Shown: positions 30,630-41,300 of the stretch, piece by piece
Layout of the letters: each line of letters opens with the position of its first letter
Position numbering within the stretch: position 1 is the first letter of the stretch
Assembly (NCBI GenBank): GCA_029204225.1
Contig: CM055110.1
Span: 48,591,024-48,655,023, forward strand
DNA from: Diphasiastrum complanatum
Taxonomy: Eukaryota > Streptophyta > Lycopodiopsida > Lycopodiales > Lycopodiaceae
Direction of reading: 5' to 3'
DNA: 64,000 bases
Made by a program: the position numbers and the translations under genes
Notes under the pieces: model-generated
Databases searched by the model: none
Told to the model about the DNA's origin: nothing
Seen by the model: only the letters and a program-made list of their open reading frames with translations

Positions 30630-32191
30630 ACTACATTAAGATGAATGTCTCTAATGAGATATTGAGGGAGATTGGTGATTGTTCTACATCCAAGAAAGCT
30701 TGGGATTGTCTCAAGTCCATCTATGAGGCTAAGAACACCTCTAGGCTCCTCACTCTTAAAAATCAAATCTTCCAAAGTAGTCAAAAGAGTGATGAGAGTG
30801 CATCTAATTATGTTTTGAGAGTCAAGGATATTCATAGGGAGCTTGCATATATTGGTGACTCAATCAATCAAAGTGAGCTAGTCCAAGTCATTCTCAATGG
30901 CTTGAGAGATGAATATGACAACCTTGTCCAATCCTATGCCATTAAGGAGGAGCTACCAAGTTTGGAGGCCCTTCAAGGTGTGCTTATTTCTGAAGAATCA
31001 AGACAAGAGTACAAACTCTTGAGGATGGACAAGCTATCACTCAATCATGATGATGGCAAAGTTATATTTGCCAAGCACAAAGAGAGAAGTAAGAAGCAAC
31101 ACCATCACTTCTCTAATGACGAAGCTAAAGACCAAGATGGAGAGGAGGAGGATACCTCTCATGCTTCTACTTCAAATCTCAAGAAGAAGAAGATCAAGTG
31201 CTTTTATTGTGGCAAGAAAGGCCATTATGCCACCAATGGCTTCAAGAAGAAGAATCAACTCAATCAAGCCAACATCACCAATGAGAAAAAAGACTATATT
31301 GCAAGTGATGGAGAAGGCTCTCTTATGGCATCAAGCTTCTCCTCTTCCACCTTCAACAAGGATGACTCATGGTATATTGATAGTGGAGCATCTTCACATA
31401 TGTGTGGCTCCAAGCATTTTTTTTCATCTATTATGCCTTATGATGGAGTCAAGAAGACCATATACATTGCAAGTAAGCATGAGTGCAATATTGAAGGAGT
31501 AGGGATTATTCCCTTGAAGCTTTCATCTTCCAAAGATCTCTTTCTCAACAATGTTCTTTTTGTCCCAAAGCTTACAAAGAACATCTTAAGTGTTGGCCAA
31601 CTTCTTGATAGTGGCTTTGATGTCAATTTCAATATTGACAATTGTGTGATCAAGAAGGATGGTGAGATCCTTGCATGTGGATCAAGATTTGAAGTCATCT
31701 ACAAATTGGATCCAAGTGAGAGTGCAAACTCTCTTGATGTTTCTTATATGTCCAATATTTCAAAGGAGGATGATCACACAAGATGCACATATCTTCCCTC
31801 TTCAAGTATTATGGTGTATGATTATTCCTTATTATTCAAAGCATATGTTGAGAAGAAATTCTCATTGAAGATCAAAGCTTTGAGGAGTATTGGAGCTCTT
31901 GAAGGAATAGCACCATATGAAGTTTTATTCAAGATGAAGCCTAAGGTTGATCACCTTAATGAACTTGGTAGTGCTTGCTTTGCACATATTCTTGTGGAAA
32001 CAAGGAGAAAGGATGATCCAAGCTCATGGATCATGATTGGATACTCATCCATCAAGGAGGCCTTTAGTGTCTTTACACTCTCTATTTCAAATGTGATCAT
32101 GAATAGAGATGTCATGTTTCATGAAGATTTAATCTTGGAAGTGGCCGAGATCAAGGGTTCTCAAGAAGCATCACAAGTTATCTTTTTTTAA
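30437..32191 (+). CDS. copia-2 Gag-protease with remnant integrase ends
   Basis: 584 codons. The Gag (UBN2-type) region covers about residues 1-200 (STSNYSIWKLRMES, KKAWDCLKSIYE, ELVQVILNGL). A zinc knuckle at 255-268 (CFYCGKKGHYATNG) has lost its last Cys, which is Gly here. The protease active site is DSGA at 315-318 (WYIDSGASSHM), followed by the conserved NVLFVPKLTKNILSVGQLL. After residue about 455 the protein jumps to fragments of integrase (YSLLFKAYVEKKFSLKIKAL) and then, at about 485, to the post-catalytic part (IAPYEVLFKMKPKVDHLNEL, LVETRRKDD, NRDVMFHEDL). The HHCC finger and the DDE catalytic centre are deleted in frame. It is probably a structural protein gene kept open while the enzymes were lost. 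The start was chosen by homology with copia-1 (MSSMGGYLMESSERL). Confidence 0.85.
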   Translation: MISMSSYLLQPSERLSTSNYSIWKLRMESILILQDVMDIVLGIDEDPQVLQEVQKYKKRARMALHYIKMNVSNEILREIGDCSTSKKAWDCLKSIYEAKNTSRLLTLKNQIFQSSQKSDESASNYVLRVKDIHRELAYIGDSINQSELVQVILNGLRDEYDNLVQSYAIKEELPSLEALQGVLISEESRQEYKLLRMDKLSLNHDDGKVIFAKHKERSKKQHHHFSNDEAKDQDGEEEDTSHASTSNLKKKKIKCFYCGKKGHYATNGFKKKNQLNQANITNEKKDYIASDGEGSLMASSFSSSTFNKDDSWYIDSGASSHMCGSKHFFSSIMPYDGVKKTIYIASKHECNIEGVGIIPLKLSSSKDLFLNNVLFVPKLTKNILSVGQLLDSGFDVNFNIDNCVIKKDGEILACGSRFEVIYKLDPSESANSLDVSYMSNISKEDDHTRCTYLPSSSIMVYDYSLLFKAYVEKKFSLKIKALRSIGALEGIAPYEVLFKMKPKVDHLNELGSACFAHILVETRRKDDPSSWIMIGYSSIKEAFSVFTLSISNVIMNRDVMFHEDLILEVAEIKGSQEASQVIFF

Positions 32192-32269
32192 GGTATTCAA
32201 GTTATGATGGGGCCAAGGTGTGAGGAGGAGTTTCTTCTTCATATAATTTAAAGAAGACCTTCAAGATGC

Positions 32270-33010
32270 ATGACCGACTCTTTATGGCTCACCTTACATG
32301 GCAAAGAGGGGCATCTTTCATGTTGTATCTACTACAACACATTCATATATGCTTCTCTTCCTTTGCTTGAAATGCTATCTTGCTTCATTGAATTTTTTGG
32401 ATCTCAAAGTTCAAGAAAAGCTATACTAGTTTTGTATGATGCTTATGGTATAGACATGTTTCTTGTCATTACTGACTTAGATATGTTTCCAATACTTTTT
32501 GAAAGCAAGATATTGTATTGTCAAAAGTATGCTCTTGGTTCTAGTAAGAACAATATTGAGCTTGGTACTCACTTTTTTGAAAATCATGTTTTCACATGTT
32601 TTGAGGCAAATTGTAAACTCCTCTTGAGATTAAGTGAAGCATCCAAAGTGGACACTTACATCCTTGAGAGAGTAACTAGCCTTAAAAAGATCAAGGCAGT
32701 CCTTGATATCAAGATTAGATCCATCATGGATATAGTTCATTGTATGTGGACTAGTCAAGCTAGAAAGCATAATCTTGATAATCATCATTGTTTCACATCT
32801 TATGATCTTGATCTCCATGATCCTTATAAGGCTTGGAAGCCTCAGATTTCTCTAATTATGGTGCATCCATCATGCAAGTGGAACTTTCAAAGCAAAGATC
32901 ATCATCAAGCATGGAAGAAGCCCATGATCATAGTGGCATATTGGTGGAGCACTCTTCAAAGGCATTGGCAAGAGATCTCTACCAAAGAGTTCTTATCATG
33001 GATATGGTGA
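32270..33010 (+). CDS. copia-2 second ORF, unrecognised 246-residue protein
   Basis: An open plus-strand frame in the place where RT and RNase H should be, 78 bp after the gag-protease frame. It starts MTDSLWLTLHGKEGHLSCC, has hydrophobic stretches (FIYASLPLLEMLSCFIEFFG, DMFLVITDLDMFPILF), a basic segment (RVTSLKKIKAVLDIKIR) and many Trp/His residues at the C-terminus. I see no YVDD box and no RNase H motif. It may be scrambled non-coding sequence that happens to be open, or an acquired ORF. The end is 126 bp before the 3' LTR. Confidence 0.4.
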   Translation: MTDSLWLTLHGKEGHLSCCIYYNTFIYASLPLLEMLSCFIEFFGSQSSRKAILVLYDAYGIDMFLVITDLDMFPILFESKILYCQKYALGSSKNNIELGTHFFENHVFTCFEANCKLLLRLSEASKVDTYILERVTSLKKIKAVLDIKIRSIMDIVHCMWTSQARKHNLDNHHCFTSYDLDLHDPYKAWKPQISLIMVHPSCKWNFQSKDHHQAWKKPMIIVAYWWSTLQRHWQEISTKEFLSWIW

Positions 33011-33138
33011 GGGTGTTGCTATGATGGATCCCTTGGCTGATCTTCACTTCTTATGCATACCAAAGTATCCACTCAAAAAGTTTTACAAACTTCTCAAGTG
33101 ATCTAGTACGTTTCCAAGCTATTTTTTGAGGAGGAGTG

Positions 33139-33620
33139 TGAGAAATTGGCAAAAATATAGCTTGGTATTTTTTATGATAGAAGTTTGTAAGTGAATCTCA
33201 CGTGTGGAGGATGTTCCCACGTGTGGAGAATTGTAAAGTAAATCAAAATGTTTGATATAGGGGTCTCATAGAATTTCATAGTCAAGCATTTAGGTGTAGG
33301 ATGTTGATAGGGTCAAATTTGGCATAGATGGCAAATCATCCATTTCCACTTGTAATGCCACTATTGAGCCAAAATAGAGTAGGAGGCCAAACTCGTGCCA
33401 ATTAGAGTGCAGATAAATGTAATGCTTTTTTTTTATGAAGTTTAAGAGGTCCAATAGGATCTAGAGGTGGAACCATGAGTGGTCCAATAGAATTTGAGAT
33501 TTGCTCTAAAATGGTCCAATAGAATTTAGAGGTGCATGGATCAATGGTCCAATAGGATTAAGAGGTGGGAAAAGTGTGGTCCAGTCATGATTGAGTATTG
33601 TGGTAGCTCATGGATCTATT
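33139..33620 (+). repeat. copia-2 3' LTR, left part
   Basis: Matches 28600 onward, including all five GGTCCAATAG-type repeats (33448, 33481, 33513, 33546 and a mutated one at 33578, again 32-33 bp apart). It ends in CTATT, the target duplication of copia-1. Confidence 0.93.
33616..33620. other. copia-1 target-site duplication, left copy
   Basis: CTATT before TGTTGAAAATT. The same CTATT follows the right LTR at 48662-48666. The uninterrupted copia-2 5' LTR has ACCTATTAGTATC at this point, which confirms the insertion site. Confidence 0.95.
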
Positions 33621-34482
33621 TGTTGAAAATTGTCACTTCTCACTTGACATTGGTTCATGTAAATATTGATCAAACATTAGAATATGTTGATGATATGATT
33701 TCACACGTGTGGAGCATGTTCCCATGTGTGAAAGGATGTACTTTTCATGTTTGTATATATCCAAATTGATTTTGTATCATTCTAGTTAGTGTGAACATGA
33801 AATGACTAGTTTTTAGTCAAGTTGACTAGTCACCTACAAATTAGCTTTTCCTTGCATGTGCATGAGTAAATGCTCCCACATGGCAAGTGGATGTTCACAT
33901 GTGTGTATAGAGTACTAGAAGATAAGAGTTGACCATTTTCCTTAGATCCTATTTTGTAGGGAATATTCCTATATTCTAGGAGACTAGTTTTTTGGATTTT
34001 AGTCATATTCTAGAAGGTCAACTATTGGATAAGGATCAAGGATGGATCAAATGGATAGATATGAGTGATGTGGCACTCTTCACACGTGTGAAGGCCTGCT
34101 GGACTGTACCAGACTCATGGATGTACTTGATCCATAAAAGGATCATCATTTTGCTAAGAAAATTGATGAGACTTTTGCACTCTACACTTTTGTGAGATTT
34201 CTAGTCATTTGTCTTGTGATTTTTATGCATGATTGCTATCTAGTATCATTGTACTTGTTGTTTCAGGTGCAGTCCGTACAGTGGACAGTACTCCACACGT
34301 GTGAAGCCGCTCTCACTAAAAAATGATGTGTTGATCCATTGCTCTTGCTTAAATCCAAGTGTAGTGAATCTAGATCAAGATCTAATGTGTAGAACTTGAT
34401 AGATTCATTGATTAAGCAACCAATAACTCTCTATGATTGTAAAGTACAATCATTATTGTCCTAAAAACTGTAAAATTTATCA
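33621..34482 (+). repeat. copia-1 outer left LTR
   Basis: 862 bp, TGTTGAAAATT to AAATTTATCA. Differs from the right outer LTR at only a few positions (for example GCAGTCCG against GCAGGCCG, and GGGAATATT against GGGGATATT). It contains five CACRYGTG-type sites, including the perfect palindrome TTCACACGTGTGAA at 34079-34092. Confidence 0.95.
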
Positions 34483-34495
34483 TGGTATCAGAGCT
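34483..34495 (+). promoter_or_regulatory. copia-1 PBS at the left inversion junction
   Basis: TGGTATCAGAGC follows the LTR. The next bases (TATGAAGTGG) come from the far end of the leader in reverse orientation, so plus-strand continuity stops exactly at the PBS. CT is shared microhomology at the joint. Confidence 0.92.
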
Positions 34496-35036
34496 ATGAA
34501 GTGGCCTAAAGCTTACTAGAATGCCTATAGGCTTGTCTCTATCAAACTAACACACAAGCTTGAATAATACTCAAAGATCTTACCAAAAATTTCTAGCTTT
34601 CACTCTCACAAAAAAAATTGCTTTACACTTTTCTTAGAGATTTCACTTCAACTAAGGATCTGAACAAATCAGCCTCTTAGATCTGATCTTAGACTCTAAA
34701 AAGAAATGCTTCAATGATCCAAAACACTATTTGGTCATAGGCATTAGTTAGAATGAATCTAGATCAATACTATGCTTCAAAAAGCACCAAAAATGAACTA
34801 GTATTGTGATTTTGGGACCAAAAAACACAAAGTAACTTGAATTGAAAGTTGCTGTACGGTTTCACACGTGTGAAAAGTACATACACAGCCTCCAAGTCGT
34901 TTTGATCCAAATGATTACAAGCTATCACTCTAGAAGAACTCGCCCTCACTAGTATTGGCCAAAAAAACAAATTTTGCCAATGATCTTTACAAGATTTATG
35001 ATTCAATGATCACTCTCTTACTTAGCTCTGATACCA
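34496..35036 (-). mobile_element. copia-1 inverted leader fragment
   Basis: Reverse complement of the element's leader from the PBS (GCTCTGATACCA at 35025-35036) to about 55 bp before the gag ATG. Small variants (A8 tract, AATAATACTC, A7 tract) agree with the plus full-length copy and not with the minus one. Confidence 0.9.
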
Positions 35037-35898
35037 TGATAAATTTTACAATTTTTAGGACAATAATGATTGTACTTTACAATCATAGAGAGTTATTGGT
35101 TGCTTAATCAATGAATCTATCAAGTTCTACACATTAGATCTTGATCTAGATTCACTACACTTGGATTTAAGCAAGAGCAATGGATCAACACATCATTTTT
35201 TAGTGAGAGCGGCTTCACACGTGTGGAGTACTGTCCACTGTACGGCCTGCACCTGAAACAACAAGTACAATGATACTAGATAGCAATCATGCATAAAAAT
35301 CACAAGACAAATGACTAGAAATCTCACAAAAGTGTAGAGTGCAAAAGTCTCATCAATTTTCTTAGCAAAATGATGATCCTTTTATGGATCAAGTACATCC
35401 ATGAGTCTGGTACAGTCCAGCAGGCCTTCACACGTGTGAAGAGTGCCACATCACTCATATCTATCCATTTGATCCATCCTTGATCCTTATCCAATAGTTG
35501 ACCTTCTAGAATATGACTAAAATCCAAAAAGCTAGTCTCCTAGAATATAGGAATATTCCCTACAAAATAGGATCTAAGGAAAATGGTCAACTCTTATCTT
35601 CTAGTACTCTATACACACATGTGAACATCCACTTGCCATGTGGGAGCATTTACTCATGCACATGCAAGGAAAAGCTAATTTGTAGGTGACTAGTCAACTT
35701 GACTAAAAACTAGTCATTTCATGTTCACACTAACTAGAATGATACAAAATCAATTTGGATATATACAAACATGAAAAGTACATCCTTTCACACATGGGAA
35801 CATGCTCCACACGTGTGAAATCATATCATCAACATATTCTAATGTTTGATCAATATTTACATGAACCAATGTCAAGTGAGAAGTGACAATTTTCAACA
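35037..35898 (-). repeat. copia-1 inverted LTR 1
   Basis: Complete 862-bp LTR on the minus strand. It joins the 3' pol part (right) to a PBS and leader (left), the order expected in a tandem or one-LTR-circle form. Confidence 0.95.
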
Positions 35899-35911
35899 CT
35901 CCTCCTCACTT

Positions 35912-37472
35912 CTAACTTGGCAAATCTAGTGTACATCTATCTACAATTCCAAGAGCATATCTTAACTTAAAAAATGGATCTTTGGACAATGGTTTGGTTA
36001 AGATATCAGCTATGCATTCGGATGATGGTACATGATGTAGTTGCACTTCCTTGGATTGTACCTTCTCCCTCACAAAGTGGTGAGCTATCTCAATATGCTT
36101 TGTTCTAGCATGGAAGATAGGATTTGAAGCAATTTGTTGAGAAGCTTGATTGTCACAAAATATGTAAGGGATCTCCTCGGCCTCTAGCACATGTAGTTCC
36201 ATCAAGAGTCTTCTTAGCCATAAGAGCTCTTTGGTTGTTGAAGTCAATGCCTTGTACTCGGCTTCACAAGAAGATAGTGAGATTGTATCTTGCTTTTTGG
36301 AAAGCCAAGATATCACTCCTCCACAAAGAAATGTTGCAAATGCACTAATGGACTTCCTATCCATCTTGTCACCTGCAAAATCTGAATCCGAGTAGGCTCT
36401 CAAGTGCAAGTTAGATCCTTCATAAAGTATACCAAAAAATCTAGTACTAGAAACATATCTAAGTACTCTCTTGGCACTTTTCCAATGATGAATTAAAGGA
36501 GCTTGCATACTTTGACTCAACTTGCTTACACAAAAACTTAAGTCAGGTCTAGTGATGGTTAAATAGATTAGAGAGCCTATAAGCTTCCTAAAGAGAGTGA
36601 TGTCCTCAAGGGATGCTTCATCACCTTCATTAGTTGCTTTCACAACATGCTCCATAGGGGTGTCAATCCCCTTACAATCTTTCATACCAAATCTTTCAAG
36701 AATGGAAGTAGCATACTTAGATTGACTTATGAAAGTACAATTGCTACTTCTAGACACTTCTATCCCAAGTATAAACTTTAGGAAGCCTAGATCTACCATC
36801 TTGAACTCACTAGATAAGTCAACTTTTACTTTGCCTATGCCATCATCATCATTTCCTGTCATAATGATGTCATCAACATAAAGAACCAAAATGATGATCT
36901 TTCCTTCATTACATTTGAAATATAAAGAAGGTTCATAAGCACTTAGTACAAAGCCAAGGGAATAGAGAAAATCATGCAACCTAGAGTACCAAGCTCTAGG
37001 TGCTTGCTTCAAGCCATATAGGCTCTTCCTTAAGTAGCACACCTTTTGCTCCTCACCAATCTTGATGAAGCCCTCGGGTTGCATCATGTAGATTTCCTCT
37101 TCTAAGAAGGCATTTGTCACATCCATTTGGTAGAGATCCCATTTGAACAAAGTAGCAATGCAAATGATTAATCTAATAGTTACAAGCTTAGCTACAGGTG
37201 CAAATGTTTCTTCATAATCCAATCCTTTTATTTGAAGAAATCCCTTAGCAACAAGCCTAGCTTTGTATTTACTAATAGATCCATCTTGATTGTACTTAAT
37301 TCTATAAATCCACTTACATGCAAGTGGTTTCTTTCCTCTTGGAAGATTTACAAGATTCCAAGTATGATTTTCTTCTAATGCATCATACTCTACTTGCATT
37401 GCATCTCTCCAAACTTTAGATTTACATGCTTCTTCAAAAGATGATGGTTCTTCAATCAATGTAACTAAAAAA
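35912..37472 (-). pseudogene. copia-1 truncated RT-RNase H copy
   Basis: The open frame begins in LTR sequence (ATG at 37522), but the true element sequence starts at FLVTLIEEPSSF, immediately left of an LTR terminus. It covers all of RT (KPLACKWIYRIKY, ARLVAKGF, LYVDDIIMTG) and RNase H (YSDSDFAGDKMDRKS, SSCEAEYKAL, FCDNQAS, ARTKHIEIAHHF) to the normal stop. It lacks gag, protease and integrase. An in-frame 12-bp deletion removes four codons (AFLNGFLEEE becomes AFLEEE) near the RT motif, between short AAGAAG repeats. Residues V in FLVTL, L in EASLEDI and K in FFKLRY match the plus full-length copy, not the minus one. Confidence 0.9.
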
Positions 37473-38334
37473 TGATAAATTTTACAGTTTTTAGGACAAT
37501 AATGATTGTACTTTACAATCATAGAGAGTTATTGGTTGCTTAATCAATGAATCTATCAAGTTCTACACATTAGATCTTGATCTAGATTCACTACACTTGG
37601 ATTTAAGCAAGAGCAATGGATCAACACATCATTTTTTAGTGAGAGCGGCTTCACACGTGTGGAGTACTGTCCACTGTACGGCCTGCACCTGAAACAACAA
37701 GTACAATGATACTAGATAGCAATCATGCATAAAAATCACAAGACAAATGACTAGAAATCTCACAAAAGTGTAGAGTGCAAAAGTCTCATCAATTTTCTTA
37801 GCAAAATGATGATCCTTTTATGGATCAAGTACATCCATGAGTCTGGTACAGTCCAGCAGGCCTTCACACGTGTGAAGAGTGCCACATCACTCATATCTAT
37901 CCATTTGATCCATCCTTGATCCTTATCCAATAGTTGACCTTCTAGAATATGACTAAAATCCAAAAAGCTAGTCTCCTAGAATATAGGAATATTTCCTACA
38001 AAATAGGATCTAAGGAAAATGGTCAACTCTTATCTTCTAGTACTCTATACACACATGTGAACATCCACTTTCCATGTGGGAGCATTTACTCATGCACATG
38101 CAAGGAAAAGCTAATTTGTAGGTGACTAGTCAACTTGACTAAAAACTAGTCATTTCATGTTCACACTAACTAGAATGATACAAAATCAATTTGGATATAT
38201 ACAAACATGAAAAGTACATCCTTTCACACATGGGAACATGCTCCACACGTGTGAAATCATATCATCAACATATTCTAATGTTTGATCAATATTTACATGA
38301 ACCAATGTCAAGTGAGAAGTGACAATTTTCAACA
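37473..38334 (-). repeat. copia-1 inverted LTR 2
   Basis: Complete 862-bp LTR, 3' LTR of the minus full-length copy. Its outer terminus (TGATAAATT as read on plus) abuts internal pol sequence GTAACTAAAAAA with no extra bases, the joint expected from integrase-mediated end joining. Confidence 0.95.
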
Positions 38335-38347
38335 CTCCTCCTCACTT

Positions 38348-41300
38348 CTAACTTGGCAAATCTAGTGTACATCTATCTACAATTCCAAGAGCATATCTTA
38401 ACTCAAAAAATGGATCTTTGGACAATGGTTTGGTTAAGATATCAGCTATGCATTCGGATGATGGTACATGATGTAGTTGCACTTCCTTGGATTGTACCTT
38501 CTCCCTCACAAAGTGGTGAGCTATCTCAATATGCTTTGTTCTAGCATGGAAGATAGGATTTGAAGCAATTTGTTGAGAAGCTTGATTGTCACAAAATATG
38601 TAAGGGATCTCCTCGGCCTCTAGCACATGTAGTTCCATCAAGAGTCTTCTTAGCCATAAGAGCTCTTTGGTTGTTGAAGTCAATGCCTTGTACTCGGCTT
38701 CACAAGAAGATAGTGAGATTGTATCTTGCTTTTTGGAAAGCCAAGATATCACTCCTCCACAAAGAAATGTTGCAAATGCACTAATGGACTTCCTATCCAT
38801 CTTGTCACCTGCAAAATCTGAATCCGAGTAGGCTCTCAAGTGCAAGTTAGATCCTTCATAAAGTATACCAAAAAATCTAGTACTAGAAACATATCTAAGT
38901 ACTCTCTTGGCACTTTTCCAATGATGAATTAAAGGAGCTTGCATACTTTGACTCAACTTGCTTACACAAAAACTTAAGTCAGGTCTAGTGATGGTTAAAT
39001 AGATTAGAGAGCCTATAAGCTTCCTAAAGAGAGTGATGTCCTCAAAGGATGCTTCATCACCTTCATTAGTTGCTTTCACAACATGCTCCATAGGGGTGTC
39101 AATCCCCTTACAATCTTTCATACCAAATCTTTCAAGAATGGAAGTAGCATACTTAGATTGACTTATGAAAGTACAATTGCTACTTCTAGACACTTCTATC
39201 CCAAGTATAAACTTTAGGAAGCCTAGATCTACCATCTTGAACTCACTAGATAAGTCAACTTTTACTTTGCCTATGCCATCATCATCATTTCCTGTCATAA
39301 TGATGTCATCAACATAAAGAACCAAAATGATGATCTTTCCTTCATTACATTTGAAATATAAAGAAGGTTCATAAGCACTTAGTACAAAGCCAAGGGAATA
39401 GAGAAAATCATGCAACCTAGAGTACCAAGCTCTAGGTGCTTGCTTCAAGCCATATAGGCTCTTCCTTAAGTAGCACACCTTTTGCTCCTCACCAATCTTG
39501 ATGAAGCCCTCGGGTTGCATCATGTAGATTTCCTCTTCTAAGAAGCCATTCAAGAAGGCATTTGTCACATCCATTTGGTAGAGATCCCATTTGAACAAAG
39601 TAGCAATGCAAATGATTAATCTAATAGTTACAAGCTTAGCTACAGGTGCAAATGTTTCTTCATAATCCAATCCTTTTATTTGAAGAAATCCCTTAGCAAC
39701 AAGCCTAGCTTTGTATTTACTAATAGATCCATCTTGATTGTACTTAATTCTATAAATCCACTTACATGCAAGTGGTTTCTTTCCTCTTGGAAGATTTACA
39801 AGATTCCAAGTATGATTTTCTTCTAATGCATCATACTCTACTTGCATTGCATCTCTCCAAACTTTAGATTTACATGCTTCTTCAAAAGATGATGGTTCTT
39901 CAATCAATGTAGCTAAAAAAGAGTAAGAGGTAGAAGATGTAGAGCCTTCCTTTTGCTTTCCCTTGTCCACATAGGTAAGCCTTGAGGGCTCGGCCTTGCT
40001 CCTTGATGATCTTCTTGGCCCCTTTTGACTTGGATCCAAATCTCCATCCTCGGGTTTGTCATGATCCTCCTCGGGTTTGTCAAGATCCTCCTCGGATTTG
40101 TCAAGATCTTCAATGCACAATGGGTTAGATCCATTTGACAAGCTCTTAGCAAATTGTGACTCATCAAAAAGTACATCCTTGCTTACCTTTACTTTCTTGG
40201 ATGTAGGATCATATATCCTATATCCCTTGCTATTTTCTCCATAGCCAACAAAGATTCCTTTGAAGAAGGTAGCATCTTCTTTCCTTCTAGTCTCCAAAGG
40301 AATGTGTACATAACAAGTACATCCAAAGATCTTAAAATATTTTACATTGGGTTTCTTATCAAACAAGGCTTGATAAGGTGAGATCCCATCTATAGCACTA
40401 CTAGGAAGTCTATTACACAAATAATTAGCACATGTTATGGCTTCTCCCCAAAATGAGATGGGAAGTGATGCATCAAGCCTCAAGGACTTTGCACACTCAC
40501 ATAGACTCCTATTTTTCCTCTCGGCCACCCCATTTTGTTGAGGGGTGTAGGAACAAGTGTATTGTAACTTAATACCATTGATCTCACAAAAGTCTTTCAT
40601 TTTATTGGAGGTGTACTCTCCTCCATTATCACATCTTAGTGCTTTGATAGAAGTACTAAGTTGTTTCTCTACTAGAGACTTGAACTTAATGAAAGCTTCA
40701 TAAACAAGATTTTTCTTTGATAGTAACTCAATCCATGTGAATCTAGTACAATCATCTATAAAAGTTACATACATCAAGGCACCTCCATTACTTGCATGTG
40801 AAAAACTATGTACATCAGAATGTATGAGATCCAAGGGAGAGAGAGATCTTGATGAAGATTTCTTGTAAGAAGATTTGTGTGACTTTGCAAGGCCACATGC
40901 CTCACACATTTTTCCACACTTCTTGAAAGCTCTTGGTAGGCCGAGAGCTAGTTCCTTGCTTGCCATTGACTCCATAGATTGAAGATTAGGATGGCCTAAT
41001 CTCTTATGCCAAAGCTCCACTTGAGTTAGCTCCTCCCTAGCCAAGTTCACACTTTCACTTGCAACATTAGCATCCAACTTGAAAAGTCTACCTTGCTTAA
41101 TGCCACTAGCTATGCACTTATCATTTTTCAAGATGGAACAAACTCCATTCTTGAAATGTACATCTAGTCCATTGTCCATTAATTGTCCTACACTAAGCAA
41201 GTTTCTTGAAATGGTAGGAACATACAAAACATTATCTAGATCTATCCTTTTAGATGTGCCTAAACAAAGAGGTATAGATCCTATGCCATCTATCTTGCAT

